Shown here one piece after another: positions 1 to 7,329 of a stretch of DNA of 13,712 nt. Every line of letters starts with the position of its first letter. The stretch's first letter is position 1. Source of the DNA: Oscillospiraceae bacterium. Lineage in GTDB: Bacteria > Bacillota > Clostridia > Oscillospirales > Oscillospiraceae. Location: the NCBI GenBank assembly GCA_020025175.1, contig JAHHSM010000044.1:1-13712 (forward strand), given 5' to 3'. A program made the position numbers and the translations under genes. Below the pieces are notes generated by a model. That model searched no databases. It worked only from the letters and a program-made list of their open reading frames with translations, and was not told the origin of the DNA.

Positions 1-42
1 ATGAACGATTATGGAGAAATCGTGGAATCACAAGTAATGTAG
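1..42 (+). CDS. possible C-terminal end of a gene entering from the left
   Basis: Frame 1 is open from the first base to a TAG at 40-42 and would encode a tail ending ESQVM. An ATG lies at base 1, so this could also be a chance 13-codon stretch. No family can be recognised. It is listed because the next good gene starts only 77 bp later in the same direction, so the upstream gene may belong to the same unit. Confidence 0.25.
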   Translation: MNDYGEIVESQVM

Positions 43-49
43 TTTGTAA

Positions 50-81
50 TAACTCCCCTATTCTTATTTATGGGGAAGTTA
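50..81 (+). other. stem-loop upstream of the small immunity-like gene
   Basis: TAACT-CCCC (50-58) pairs with GGGG-A-AGTTA (72-81), leaving a single bulged A and a 13-nt loop. No T-run follows, so it is not a textbook terminator. It may separate the partial upstream frame from the gene at 119 or protect a 5' end. Confidence 0.4.
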
Positions 82-118
82 GACGGAGTGTCAAATCGGA
101 ATTTTAGAAGGTGATCAA

Positions 119-469
119 ATGACAGTGGAAGAGGTTTTTTGTGATTTATCCAATAAATTTGGCGAGAATTTTAATTGGTATATGCATCCATTAACAGAGT
201 CAAAGGGATTCTTTGTCGATGAACTAAAAAAGGAAATTGGAAAAGAACATTTCTTATATAACAAAAAAATTTGGACTGTAGCAAAGTGCACATCCAATGA
301 TGATGTGTTATATGTTACTGAAGACGAATGCGGAGCAGATATTTACTATATTTTTCATTTGACTTATTCAGAAAATAATTTAGCTGGATTCCCCCAATAT
401 AAGGAATTGAAAAGCGTATATGCAGTGAAAGATTTCATTGAACAATCATTTATTCAGAGCTATATGTAG
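119..469 (+). CDS. small hypothetical protein, possibly an immunity-type protein
   Basis: This is a 116-aa acidic, aromatic-rich cytosolic protein with no signal peptide or membrane segment. The start is well supported: AGAAGGTGATC at 106-116 is an excellent match to the anti-Shine-Dalgarno region and sits directly before the ATG at 119. The central and C-terminal part (YIFHLTYS near residues 80-87, then FPQYKEL and a final helix with VKDFIEQ) follows the pattern seen in many small Firmicute immunity proteins, where a beta-strand reading roughly VHLTWSG precedes a short strand and a C-terminal helix. This resemblance is by eye, and I cannot name a family. No toxin gene is visible in the window, so an immunity role would require a toxin to the left or an orphan state. 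Base composition is AT-rich compared with the operon that follows. Confidence 0.65.
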   Translation: MTVEEVFCDLSNKFGENFNWYMHPLTESKGFFVDELKKEIGKEHFLYNKKIWTVAKCTSNDDVLYVTEDECGADIYYIFHLTYSENNLAGFPQYKELKSVYAVKDFIEQSFIQSYM

Positions 470-718
470 ACGATAAAGTCCGATTTATTGGGGAGATAGG
501 AAGGGCGACAAAGCGGATGATTCGAAAATGATGGTATGCATGTCACTGTTGACCGCCCTCTTGTGTGGGAGCATAAGGCAGAGCGGTAAATTGGAATTGG
601 AGGAATACAATATGGAGGAAGTCTTTGATTTATTAGAGCAAAGAGGAGGAGTATAACTTCCATTTAGCGCAGGGAGAAAATTCAAGATAGAGTCTATTTG
701 ATTATGACAAAAGTGTAA
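470..718. other. gene-free stretch, probably decayed coding DNA
   Basis: No intact gene with a ribosome binding site is seen here. Short open stretches in different frames read like protein: one running through the end of the preceding gene with VDDKVRFIGEIG, one with HVTVDRPL (537-560), and one ending EEVFDLLEQRGGV (to 655). The frame changes and lack of starts fit a degraded gene or genes, but they may equally be chance. Confidence 0.35.
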
Positions 719-747
719 TTGGATTTTCATGTCATAAATGATATGAT
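719..747 (+). promoter_or_regulatory. candidate promoter with overlapping palindromic operator for the OmpR-type regulator
   Basis: A -10 box TATGAT (742-747, five of six consensus bases) lies 17 bp after a weak -35 TTGGAT (719-724). The spacer and -10 are occupied by a 20-bp near-perfect inverted repeat, TCATGTCAT-AA-ATGATATGA (727-746), with one mismatched pair. One half also contains GTCAT, the half-site sequence repeated upstream of the ABC genes, so autoregulation by the encoded regulator is possible. The AGGAGGG at 758-764 is the ribosome binding site of the gene at 770. Confidence 0.5.
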
Positions 748-769
748 GTTCACAGACAGGAGGGAAAAT

Positions 770-1447
770 ATGACTCGAATTTTACTGGTAGAGGACGACG
801 CGGCGATTATCCGTACACTCTCTGTTTTTTTAAATGAAGAAGGCTTTTCTGTCCAGACGACAGATGGGCAGTCTGCTGCTGTTCAAGCTATGGAAGGGCA
901 GGTACCAGACCTGGTTCTGGTGGATATTACTCTTCGGGAAGGTAACGGCTTTGCCGTTTGCAGTTATGCAAAAGAACATGGAATCCCTGTGATTTTCCTC
1001 ACGGCATCTGGAGATGAATATAGCGTGGTTACAGGGCTGGATATGGGTGCTGATGACTATATTGCAAAGCCCTTCCGCCCCAGAGAGCTGGTTTCCCGTA
1101 TCCGCAGTGTCTTGCGCCGAGCCGGAAAACGGCAGAGCACTATCACAGTGGATGATTTAGTCATTGATACTGACAAAGCAGCTGTTGCAAGGGCAGGAGA
1201 GCCAATCTATTTGTCTGCGTTGGAATATAAGCTGCTTTTAGTATTTTTAAATCATCGAGGCCGCGTCCTCAGCAGAGAGCAGCTGTTAGAAGAAATTTGG
1301 GACAGCGCCGGAGATTTTGTCAATGATAATACGCTGACTGTCTATATCAAGAGATTGCGGGAAAAGATTGAAGTGAATCCTCAGAATCCCTGCTATATAC
1401 GAACAATTCGTGGTTTAGGCTATCAAATGGATGGTGAAGGACGATGA
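770..1447 (+). CDS. OmpR/PhoB-family response regulator of the ABC transporter operon
   Basis: This 225-aa DNA-binding response regulator is activated by phosphotransfer from the kinase encoded next. The receiver domain (about 1-118) has the acidic pair E8-D9-D10, phospho-acceptor D52 (LVDITL), T78 and K100 before P101. The winged-helix effector domain (about 128-222) ends with the usual YIKRLREKI recognition helix and the RGLGYQM wing. I chose the ATG at 770 because AGGAGGG (758-764) is correctly spaced and MTRILLVEDD is the normal N-terminus; the upstream TTG at 719 would add 17 residues that fit nothing. The stop overlaps the kinase start by 4 bp. Its probable target is the GTCAY direct-repeat array at 2369-2395 before the ABC genes. 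In related modules such regulators induce a peptide-detoxifying transporter. Subfamily assignment (BceR-, VanR- or PhoB-like) is uncertain. Confidence 0.93.
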   Translation: MTRILLVEDDAAIIRTLSVFLNEEGFSVQTTDGQSAAVQAMEGQVPDLVLVDITLREGNGFAVCSYAKEHGIPVIFLTASGDEYSVVTGLDMGADDYIAKPFRPRELVSRIRSVLRRAGKRQSTITVDDLVIDTDKAAVARAGEPIYLSALEYKLLLVFLNHRGRVLSREQLLEEIWDSAGDFVNDNTLTVYIKRLREKIEVNPQNPCYIRTIRGLGYQMDGEGR

Positions 1448-2361
1448 AAGGAGTCGTGTTATCAGCCATTTTAATTATGCTTATTGGTATATTTTTTGCC
1501 ATTCTGTTATGGCAAAAGCAACGCTATAGGAAACAACTGCGAAAACTGAACCAGGATTTGGACCGGCTGCTCCAGCAGGGCGTTCCCCTCCCGATTGATC
1601 AGTATCAGGAAGGGGAACTTTCCATTTTAGCCAATCAGATGGAAAAAATTACCCTCCGTCTTACGCAGACTGCCGACCAAGTGCAAAAGGAAAAAGAATA
1701 TCTTGCCGATTCGCTGGCTGATATTTCCCATCAGCTCCGTACTCCTATGACGTCGATGAACCTGGCGGTTACGATGCTCCGCAGCCCCGAGCTGGAGCAC
1801 AACCGTCGGATGGAGCTGACTGCAGAACTTCGAAATCAGCTCTCCCGTATGGATTGGCTGGTGGAGACCTTGCTGAAAATCAGCAAACTGGATGCTGGGA
1901 CGATTACCATGGCAACCGAAACCATACCTGTCCAACATCTAATTGAGAAAGCTGCTGAACCGCTGTCTATTCCTATGGATATTCGGAATCAACAGCTTCA
2001 GGTCTTCTGCCATTCAGAGGAGATTCGAGGAGATCTTAGTTGGTTGGCAGAAGCCTTAGGCAATATATTAAAAAACTGCATGGAACATACCCCGGCAGGC
2101 GGTTTCATCTTTGTTCACGCAGAGGAAACCCCACTTTTTACACAGATAGAGATTGAGGATACCGGAGAGGGGTTTGCCCCCGAAGAGTTGCCGCACATTT
2201 TTGATCGTTTCTATCAGGGACGCAACGCCAGTGCGGAAAGCTATGGAATCGGACTTGCTTTGGCACGTTCTATTATCACATCCCAGAATGGCACCATTCA
2301 GGCCCGGAACGGTGAAAAAGGAGCAAGATTTATGATAAAATTTTATAAGCAAATCATATGA
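1444..2361 (+). CDS. membrane histidine kinase with a single TM helix
   Basis: This 305-aa sensor kinase is the partner of the preceding regulator. One hydrophobic helix (about 4-23) is followed at once by a basic, coiled-coil-like cytosolic linker (24-90); there is no extracellular sensor domain. The dimerisation/phospho-acceptor helix contains SHQLRTP with His96. The ATPase domain carries the N-box (N207, N211, H215), G1 DTGEG (239-243), F-box FDRF (253-256) and G2 GIGLAL (268-273). The start ATG overlaps the regulator stop (ATGA). With so little outside the membrane, the kinase probably receives its signal from the transporter, as BceS-type kinases do from their permease. BceS proteins usually have two helices, so the single helix is unusual. 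The ligand is unknown. Confidence 0.92.
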   Translation: MKGVVLSAILIMLIGIFFAILLWQKQRYRKQLRKLNQDLDRLLQQGVPLPIDQYQEGELSILANQMEKITLRLTQTADQVQKEKEYLADSLADISHQLRTPMTSMNLAVTMLRSPELEHNRRMELTAELRNQLSRMDWLVETLLKISKLDAGTITMATETIPVQHLIEKAAEPLSIPMDIRNQQLQVFCHSEEIRGDLSWLAEALGNILKNCMEHTPAGGFIFVHAEETPLFTQIEIEDTGEGFAPEELPHIFDRFYQGRNASAESYGIGLALARSIITSQNGTIQARNGEKGARFMIKFYKQII

Positions 2362-2368
2362 CATTTCT

Positions 2369-2411
2369 GTCACTGAAAAGTCACCGGGAAGTCATCTTGG
2401 CAAGATACAAT
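2369..2411 (+). promoter_or_regulatory. candidate response-regulator operator and promoter of the ABC genes
   Basis: Three direct repeats GTCAC (2369-2373), GTCAC (2380-2384) and GTCAT (2391-2395) recur at exactly 11 bp, the spacing used by OmpR/PhoB-family regulators that bind head-to-tail. A -10 box TACAAT lies at 2406-2411. The -35 position has no consensus hexamer and is covered by the second and third repeats, the usual layout of an activator-dependent promoter. The array sits in the only real gap of the operon, so the transporter can be induced separately from its regulators. Confidence 0.65.
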
Positions 2412-2443
2412 AGTATCATCAAGTCAAATGGAGGTTATTTTCT

Positions 2444-3124
2444 ATGGAAGTTTTGAGGGTTGAACATCTTTCCAAGATTTATGGTGCAGGAGAAAATCAG
2501 ATTCATGCACTGCATGATATTTCCTTTTCTGTTGAAGATGGACAGTTTCTTGCTATTATCGGTCCGTCCGGCTCTGGCAAGTCTACGCTTTTGCACATTC
2601 TTGGCGGTGTGGACCGACCCAGCAGCGGTGAAGTCTATCTCAATGGGCAGGATGTCTTTGCCCAAAGTGAAGAGCAACTGGCCATTTTCCGCCGCAGACA
2701 GGTGGGACTCATCTACCAGTTTTATAATCTGATCCCTGTACTCAATGTCACCGAGAATATCACGCTTCCGGTACTTTTAGATGGACGGGAAATCAATCAG
2801 GAGCACCTGAATGACCTGCTGGATACTTTGAACCTCCGGGGCCGGGAAAAACATCTGCCCAGCCAGCTAAGCGGCGGTCAACAGCAGCGGGTCTCCATCG
2901 GCAGAGCACTCATGAATGCGCCTGCTGTGGTTTTGGCTGACGAACCTACCGGAAATCTGGACAGCAAAAATTCCCAAGAAATCATTGAGCTGCTGAAATC
3001 CTCCAACCGGAAATACGGTCAAACACTGATTGTTATTACCCACGATGAGAACATCGCCCTTCAAGCAGACCGCATTATCGCCATTGAGGATGGCCGTATC
3101 GTGAGAGATGAGGTGGTAAGATGA
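2444..3124 (+). CDS. ABC transporter ATPase, MacB/BceA-type
   Basis: This 226-aa ATP-binding subunit drives the FtsX-type permease encoded next. Walker A is GPSGSGKST (40-48), the Q-loop glutamine is Q92, the signature is LSGGQ (142-146), Walker B is VVLADEP with catalytic E167, and the switch histidine is H200 (VITHD). The alignment-diagnostic HALHDISFSVEDGQF start and the NSQEIIELL segment match the MacB/LolD/BceA group, which partners permeases that do mechanical work on envelope substrates rather than classic import. A GGAGG about 10 bp before the ATG supports the start. The stop overlaps the permease ATG by 4 bp, so translation is probably coupled. Substrate unknown; antimicrobial-peptide resistance or sensing is the likeliest role given the linked two-component system. 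Confidence 0.95.
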   Translation: MEVLRVEHLSKIYGAGENQIHALHDISFSVEDGQFLAIIGPSGSGKSTLLHILGGVDRPSSGEVYLNGQDVFAQSEEQLAIFRRRQVGLIYQFYNLIPVLNVTENITLPVLLDGREINQEHLNDLLDTLNLRGREKHLPSQLSGGQQQRVSIGRALMNAPAVVLADEPTGNLDSKNSQEIIELLKSSNRKYGQTLIVITHDENIALQADRIIAIEDGRIVRDEVVR

Positions 3125-5874
3125 AGCTCATACGCCATCTTACCTGGCAGAATATGAAGCACAGCAAGGCGCGCACGATTGTGACCATTCTTGGTATTAT
3201 TTTATCTGCCGCCATGTTCACCGCAGTTACTACAATGGGCATCAGCTTCCGAGCCTATATGCTGGCGGCTGAAGTTGCGGAAAACGGAGATTATTTTGTG
3301 TGCTACAACTATGGTACCATGGAAGAGCTTCGAAAACTGCAGCAGGACAAATCTGTCACCAAGTTGGGGGCGGTCAATACGATCGGCTACACCAATTTTC
3401 GGTACGAAACCGACAGCCGATCTGTGGACGATACCCTCATCATCGGCGCAGGCAATCGGGAATTCTTTGAGATGGTTCCCGTTGGGCTGATAGAGGGACG
3501 CCTGCCCAAAACAGGCTCTGAACTTATGATTACAGGAGCAGTGCAGGAATACCTCCGGGAGTCCGGGCAGCCCTGTGAGATTGGAGCACGAATCACGTTG
3601 CCGATTGCAGTCTCCTATGAAACCGAGGACGTGGTTCTGCCCGTTTCCGGAAAACCTTATGAAAAGACGTTCACAATTGTGGGTGTTTCGGAGTACATTC
3701 AATATTTTGAAGATAATCAACTGGACCTCAGCAGTTTACTGACCTATGACGATGGCAGTGCGGCTGGAATCTGGGGTCGGTTCTTTGTGAAAAGTGATCC
3801 AAAAGAGGCATATGCCCTGGCTGAGAAGCCCTATGGTCCGTCCTGCACAGTGAACCAGAGTCTGTTGGATTTTTACGGAGTTACCAAATATTATTCGATC
3901 AACGATCTGATCGCAACGTTTGCGGCAGTTCTGATGGGAATTATCATGGCAGGCTCTGTCACGCTGATCTATAACGCTTTTTCCATCTCCGTTTCTGAGC
4001 GGACAAAGCAGTTTGGACTGCTTTCCAGTGTAGGTGCGACCCGAAAGCAGATCCGACAAAGCGTGTTTACCGAGGCGGTGGGGGTGGCTGCCGTTGGAAT
4101 TCCCCTGGGTATTTTCTGCGGCTATGCCGGCATCGCTATTACCTTGAGACTGACCCATGGGTTGGTTGATAATCTGCTTTTTTCAGCGGAGAAGAATGAC
4201 ATCATTCTGCGGGCGGTGCCATCTGTTCCTGCGTTTGTTCTGGCGGGTCTGATAGCACTGGTCACGGTACTCATCTCCGCATGGATTCCTGCTCGCAGAG
4301 CCACGAAAATTACACCCATTTCCGCCATTCGCCAGACTGGGGAATTTGTGGTTCCCAAGCACGGCATCCGGGCAGGAAAGCTCACCCAAAAGTTCTTTGG
4401 TCTCCCTGCAGCATTGGCGAGAAAATACTATACCGTCAATAAGCGAAAATATCGGGCTACGATTATCTCGCTGACCATCAGTATGGTGCTGTTTGTGGCA
4501 GCTGGCAGCTTTGTCCAGCGGTTGAACGGTACAGCTGAGGAACAGGCCAACACTGACAACTTCGATTTCGAGATCATTGTAGATTCCGTGGAGCAGGTGG
4601 AGCAGCTTCGTGCGCACCCGGCACTGAAGGATTCTGCACTGGTTGCTCATGGATACGGCAGCGCGGCGATTTTGGAAACAGATTTTGACGAGGATTACAG
4701 AACGTTATGGGAAGCTAAGGCACAGGAGAATCTCAATATGGAAAACATCAGTGAAAATATCAGTTCGAAATATGTTCGGATCGAGTATCTGGAAGATTCC
4801 GTCCTGCAGAACTTTTTGATGGAACAGGGAATAGATCCTACACCCTATCTGGGCAGTGAAGAACCTTTGGCGCTGGTCACGGATGCACAGCTGACATGGT
4901 ATTCCTATGACGAAACCGGCAGACCTGTTGACCGCCAGCGATCCAGTGAGCAGATTCTGCGCGATGGCGTAGATACCATCACGTTGATTCCGAGCTTCAT
5001 TCCTGATGGTGTTTTAGAACGTCTGGAGCGCGTGGCTAATGACAGCCTGCGTATGGAACCGGATGGCACTATTTTGCTCACTGTAATGGTGGCGCCAGAT
5101 CCGGAGGACGAGTCCGGCGAAAACCTGTGGTATGAGATGGAGGTGCGGCCTGTCGGAAATGGGACTGACTATGCGTATTATATCCGCGATCCAAAAACCG
5201 GAATTGCAGAGGATGAACCTGCCGATGTGGTTTCTGTAGAGCGCGCTCAACTTCGTTTAGGAGCCAGTGTTCGGGATCTGCCCATTGGCATCCGTGAAAA
5301 TACGGATTATGACGCCATTACCGTTATTTTGCCGCTTTCCTCCGCACCTGCTGAGGCGGATACAGTATCTCTGATGGCAGCCACTTCAGATTATGAAGAG
5401 TTGTTGACTTTCCTGGAAGAGCAGAATTACTCCTTCGTTGATTATCTGGAATCCCAAATGGAATATCGGGACTATATCACCATGATCCGTATTTTCTCCT
5501 ACGGCTTTATTGCCCTTATTTCCCTCATCTGTATTTGCAATGTGTTCAACACAATCTCCACCAACATAGCCCTCCGCCGAAAGGACTTTGGCATGCTCCG
5601 CAGCGTAGGTATGAAGAATCGTGAAATCAATCAGATGATGGCGTTTGAATGCCTGCAATACGGACTGAAGGCGATGCTGTGGGGTATCCCTTTGAGCATC
5701 CTCACCCGTCTGTTGATTGACCGACTAATCGGTCAGTCTGCTTTTGCCTTGCCGGTTCGCTCGATTTTCATTGCGGCGGGATTCATCTTTGTGACAGTAT
5801 TCATCACCATGTTCTATGCGGTTTCAAAATTGAAGAAGGAAAATCCCATGGAAGCAATCCGTTCCGAAAGCTGA
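3121..5874 (+). CDS. double-FtsX ABC permease with two large extracytoplasmic domains
   Basis: This 917-aa membrane protein is the partner of the preceding ATPase. I see eight membrane helices: TM1 about 19-40, then an extracellular domain of roughly 220 residues (41-263), TM2 264-287, TM3 317-340, TM4 369-389, TM5 446-465, a second extracellular domain of roughly 310 residues (466-785), and TM6 786-810, TM7 846-866, TM8 880-902. Both halves contain the FtsX core with its cytosolic coupling loop (FGLLSSVGATRKQI at 298-311; FGMLRSVGMKNREI at 823-836) and both end with a PISAIR/PMEAIR-type motif after the last helix of the half. BceB-type permeases have ten helices and one large external domain, so this is a different, duplicated architecture related to MacB/FtsX. 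The external domains presumably contact the substrate, likely a peptide or lipid, but none can be named. The reading frame is intact. Confidence 0.9.
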   Translation: MKLIRHLTWQNMKHSKARTIVTILGIILSAAMFTAVTTMGISFRAYMLAAEVAENGDYFVCYNYGTMEELRKLQQDKSVTKLGAVNTIGYTNFRYETDSRSVDDTLIIGAGNREFFEMVPVGLIEGRLPKTGSELMITGAVQEYLRESGQPCEIGARITLPIAVSYETEDVVLPVSGKPYEKTFTIVGVSEYIQYFEDNQLDLSSLLTYDDGSAAGIWGRFFVKSDPKEAYALAEKPYGPSCTVNQSLLDFYGVTKYYSINDLIATFAAVLMGIIMAGSVTLIYNAFSISVSERTKQFGLLSSVGATRKQIRQSVFTEAVGVAAVGIPLGIFCGYAGIAITLRLTHGLVDNLLFSAEKNDIILRAVPSVPAFVLAGLIALVTVLISAWIPARRATKITPISAIRQTGEFVVPKHGIRAGKLTQKFFGLPAALARKYYTVNKRKYRATIISLTISMVLFVAAGSFVQRLNGTAEEQANTDNFDFEIIVDSVEQVEQLRAHPALKDSALVAHGYGSAAILETDFDEDYRTLWEAKAQENLNMENISENISSKYVRIEYLEDSVLQNFLMEQGIDPTPYLGSEEPLALVTDAQLTWYSYDETGRPVDRQRSSEQILRDGVDTITLIPSFIPDGVLERLERVANDSLRMEPDGTILLTVMVAPDPEDESGENLWYEMEVRPVGNGTDYAYYIRDPKTGIAEDEPADVVSVERAQLRLGASVRDLPIGIRENTDYDAITVILPLSSAPAEADTVSLMAATSDYEELLTFLEEQNYSFVDYLESQMEYRDYITMIRIFSYGFIALISLICICNVFNTISTNIALRRKDFGMLRSVGMKNREINQMMAFECLQYGLKAMLWGIPLSILTRLLIDRLIGQSAFALPVRSIFIAAGFIFVTVFITMFYAVSKLKKENPMEAIRSES

Positions 5875-5892
5875 TTGCTTCATTGAATCAAC

Positions 5893-5927
5893 ACACAGAC
5901 TCCCAGCCATGAGGCGGGAGTCTGTGT
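5893..5927 (+). other. strong stem-loop after the permease gene (terminator-like, no T-run)
   Basis: A perfect 12-bp stem, ACACAGACTCCC (5893-5904) with GGGAGTCTGTGT (5916-5927), is extended inside by GCC/GGC around an ATGA tetraloop with one bulged A. It starts 19 bp after the permease stop, where a terminator is expected, but no run of T follows on the + strand. It could act as a weak or factor-dependent terminator or as an mRNA 3'-end stabiliser. Confidence 0.55.
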
Positions 5928-6000
5928 CCTATCAGCGATATCCTGCTTCAATTTTGCTTTTGATGCGCTTGATCGGATAGAAAAGAATAGAATCACTATC

Positions 6001-6171
6001 ATGATTGAAAAGCCGGAGAACTTCGTCAGTTTCTGGAACTCTGCCACAGCGAAGAAGTTTTGGAGATTCCTCGGCGCAGAGCGCGAAAAGACCGCAAGGA
6101 AAAGTCGCATCCATAAGTGGATGCGATTGCCGTTGCTGTGTGTTTTAATATCGAAGGTGGCTCATTTTTGA
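6001..6171 (+). CDS. doubtful small ORF, 56 codons
   Basis: An ATG-TGA frame encodes a basic 56-aa peptide beginning MIEKPENFVSFWNSATAK and containing FWRFLGAERE, then a basic stretch and a hydrophobic end. It reads more like real protein than its shadows, and the frame is open upstream to 5887 without another ATG. Against it, no Shine-Dalgarno sequence precedes the ATG, and a perfect hairpin (6105-6126) lies inside it. I do not recognise the family. It may be a remnant of a small accessory gene, or the region may encode an RNA instead. Confidence 0.25.
   Translation: MIEKPENFVSFWNSATAKKFWRFLGAEREKTARKSRIHKWMRLPLLCVLISKVAHF
6103..6128. other. perfect stem-loop inside the intergenic region
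   Basis: TCGCATCCA (6105-6113) and TGGATGCGA (6118-6126) form a 9-bp perfect stem around a TAAG loop, extendable by a G-T and an A-T pair to 6103-6128. There is no adjacent T-run, so it is not an intrinsic terminator. Confidence 0.6.
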
Positions 6172-6192
6172 TAGCGGCATACGACAGAAAAG

Positions 6193-6224
6193 GACTTCAT
6201 CCCCTAGTGGGTGGAGTCTTTTTT
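6193..6224 (+). terminator. intrinsic terminator
   Basis: GACTTCATCC (6193-6202) pairs with GGGTGGAGTC (6209-6218) over 10 bp with two T-G wobbles, leaving the six-base loop CCTAGT. Six Ts (6219-6224) follow immediately. An AAAA run just upstream means it may also work in the reverse direction. It insulates the ABC operon from the LytTR gene. Confidence 0.9.
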
Positions 6225-6225
6225 G

Positions 6226-6557
6226 CAGTAGGAAAAAGTATGCTATGATACGAAATAAAAACTATGAGGCGGAACGGAAATTTGCTGTCTTATAGAGTAA
6301 AGGTCCCTTATCTGCTTGCGAGAGGGCATGTTATATTTCAGAAAACAGCAATGTTACAACCTGAATCTACCACTGCAATACGACTACACAGTGACGAAAA
6401 TTTTCATTTGGATTTTATCAAATACATAGGCAGAATTACTGTATTTCACACTGGAAATGCATGCTGAATTGTGTTATTCTGATGAAAATAAGCGATAAGA
6501 TTTGCAGGAACGTGCATAAATAAGGTGATAAATAGACAGGGGACAGGTGGTGATAAA
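6226..6557. other. gene-free stretch before the LytTR regulator
   Basis: A 67-codon frame at 6264-6467 has no ribosome binding site and an unconvincing composition, so I do not call it. No -35/-10 pair stands out, though the promoter of the LytTR gene must lie here. GGTGGTG at 6546-6552 is the ribosome binding site for the GTG at 6558. Confidence 0.5.
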
Positions 6558-7268
6558 GTGAATCGCTTTATGATCTGCGATGTGGATATAGGGTTCTTGG
6601 ATAAGCTGGCATCTGTACTTCATGATCAATTTGATCCGTGTTCTGTAGAATATGTGTGCGGACCATCGGCATTAGAAGTGGCTTTACGCGAAGATGCTGG
6701 CTGTACAGGGGTGTTGATTACAGAAATTGAGCTGCGAGATCAAAATGCAATTGATATTATTTCTGCACATCAAAAAAGCTATTCTGCGCTTCAGGTGATT
6801 TACATGACATCAAAAATTGAGTACTGTATGGATGTTTATCAAACACAGCATTGCGGCTTTTTAGTGAAACCGATTCAGCAGCAGTATTTATTTGCCGGTA
6901 TACAGCGGGCACTGAGCTTGTTGGAACGAAAAAAAACACATGGTATTGCCATACAAAAAGGGGGGAGCATTCATATTGTTGATGAGGCGTCTCTTTTGTA
7001 CATTGAGAGTCACGCGCGTGTTATCCGCATTATAACAGATGCAGAGGTTTTGGAAATGTACAGCACCATTGAACAATTTTCATGCCGGTTGGATAAACGG
7101 TTTATACAGTGCCATAAGAGTTATGCCGTGAATATAGAACGCGTGAAACAGTTCCGTGGTGATAGCTTTTTGATGGAAAATAATGCGGTGGTTCCAATCA
7201 GCCAAAGTAAACGAAAAGAAGTACGCCGACGATTTTTGGAATATGTTGGGATAGAATTTTCGCTTTAA
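6558..7268 (+). CDS. LytTR-family transcription regulator with degenerate receiver domain
   Basis: This 236-aa protein has an AgrA/LytR-type layout: an N-terminal receiver fold (about 1-120) and a C-terminal LytTR DNA-binding domain (about 133-232). The latter shows LLYIESHARVIRIITD, the FIQCHKSYAVNIERV core and the PISQSKRKEVRRRF end. GTG at 6558 is preferred because GGTGGTG lies 5 bp upstream and VNRFMICDVD is the normal receiver start; GTG at 6525 would add 11 residues. The receiver is abnormal. The acidic cluster reads D8-V9-D10, with Val where the second metal-binding Asp is expected, and the phospho-acceptor Asp is replaced by Glu56 (codon GAA in LITEIEL). T84 and K104 remain. It is therefore probably not switched by ordinary phosphorylation and may be locked in an active-like form. 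No kinase gene adjoins it. Its likely targets are the repeat-rich leader at 7269-7650 and the glycyl radical genes behind it; this is inference from position. Confidence 0.88.
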   Translation: MNRFMICDVDIGFLDKLASVLHDQFDPCSVEYVCGPSALEVALREDAGCTGVLITEIELRDQNAIDIISAHQKSYSALQVIYMTSKIEYCMDVYQTQHCGFLVKPIQQQYLFAGIQRALSLLERKKTHGIAIQKGGSIHIVDEASLLYIESHARVIRIITDAEVLEMYSTIEQFSCRLDKRFIQCHKSYAVNIERVKQFRGDSFLMENNAVVPISQSKRKEVRRRFLEYVGIEFSL

Positions 7269-7329
7269 ATTTTTATAAGATTTTACATTTTTATGATTGA
7301 TTCTTACATATACATTGGATATGAATCAT

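Noticed and set aside
537..590. Short frame with HVTVDRPL resembling the start of small pyrophosphatase-like proteins
   Set aside because: Only about eight residues look similar, and the frame stops after 17 codons; too little to call a pseudogene.
3202..4650. Long minus-strand frames (172, 140 and 155 codons) under the permease
   Set aside because: They are shadows of the permease frame with no ribosome binding sites or family features.
5893..5927. Inverted repeat as the end of an insertion sequence
   Set aside because: The arms are separated by only 11 bases and no transposase gene is present in the window; it is a stem-loop.
6264..6467. 67-codon + strand frame before the LytTR gene
   Set aside because: There is no Shine-Dalgarno sequence, no recognisable motif, and it lies where the LytTR promoter should be.
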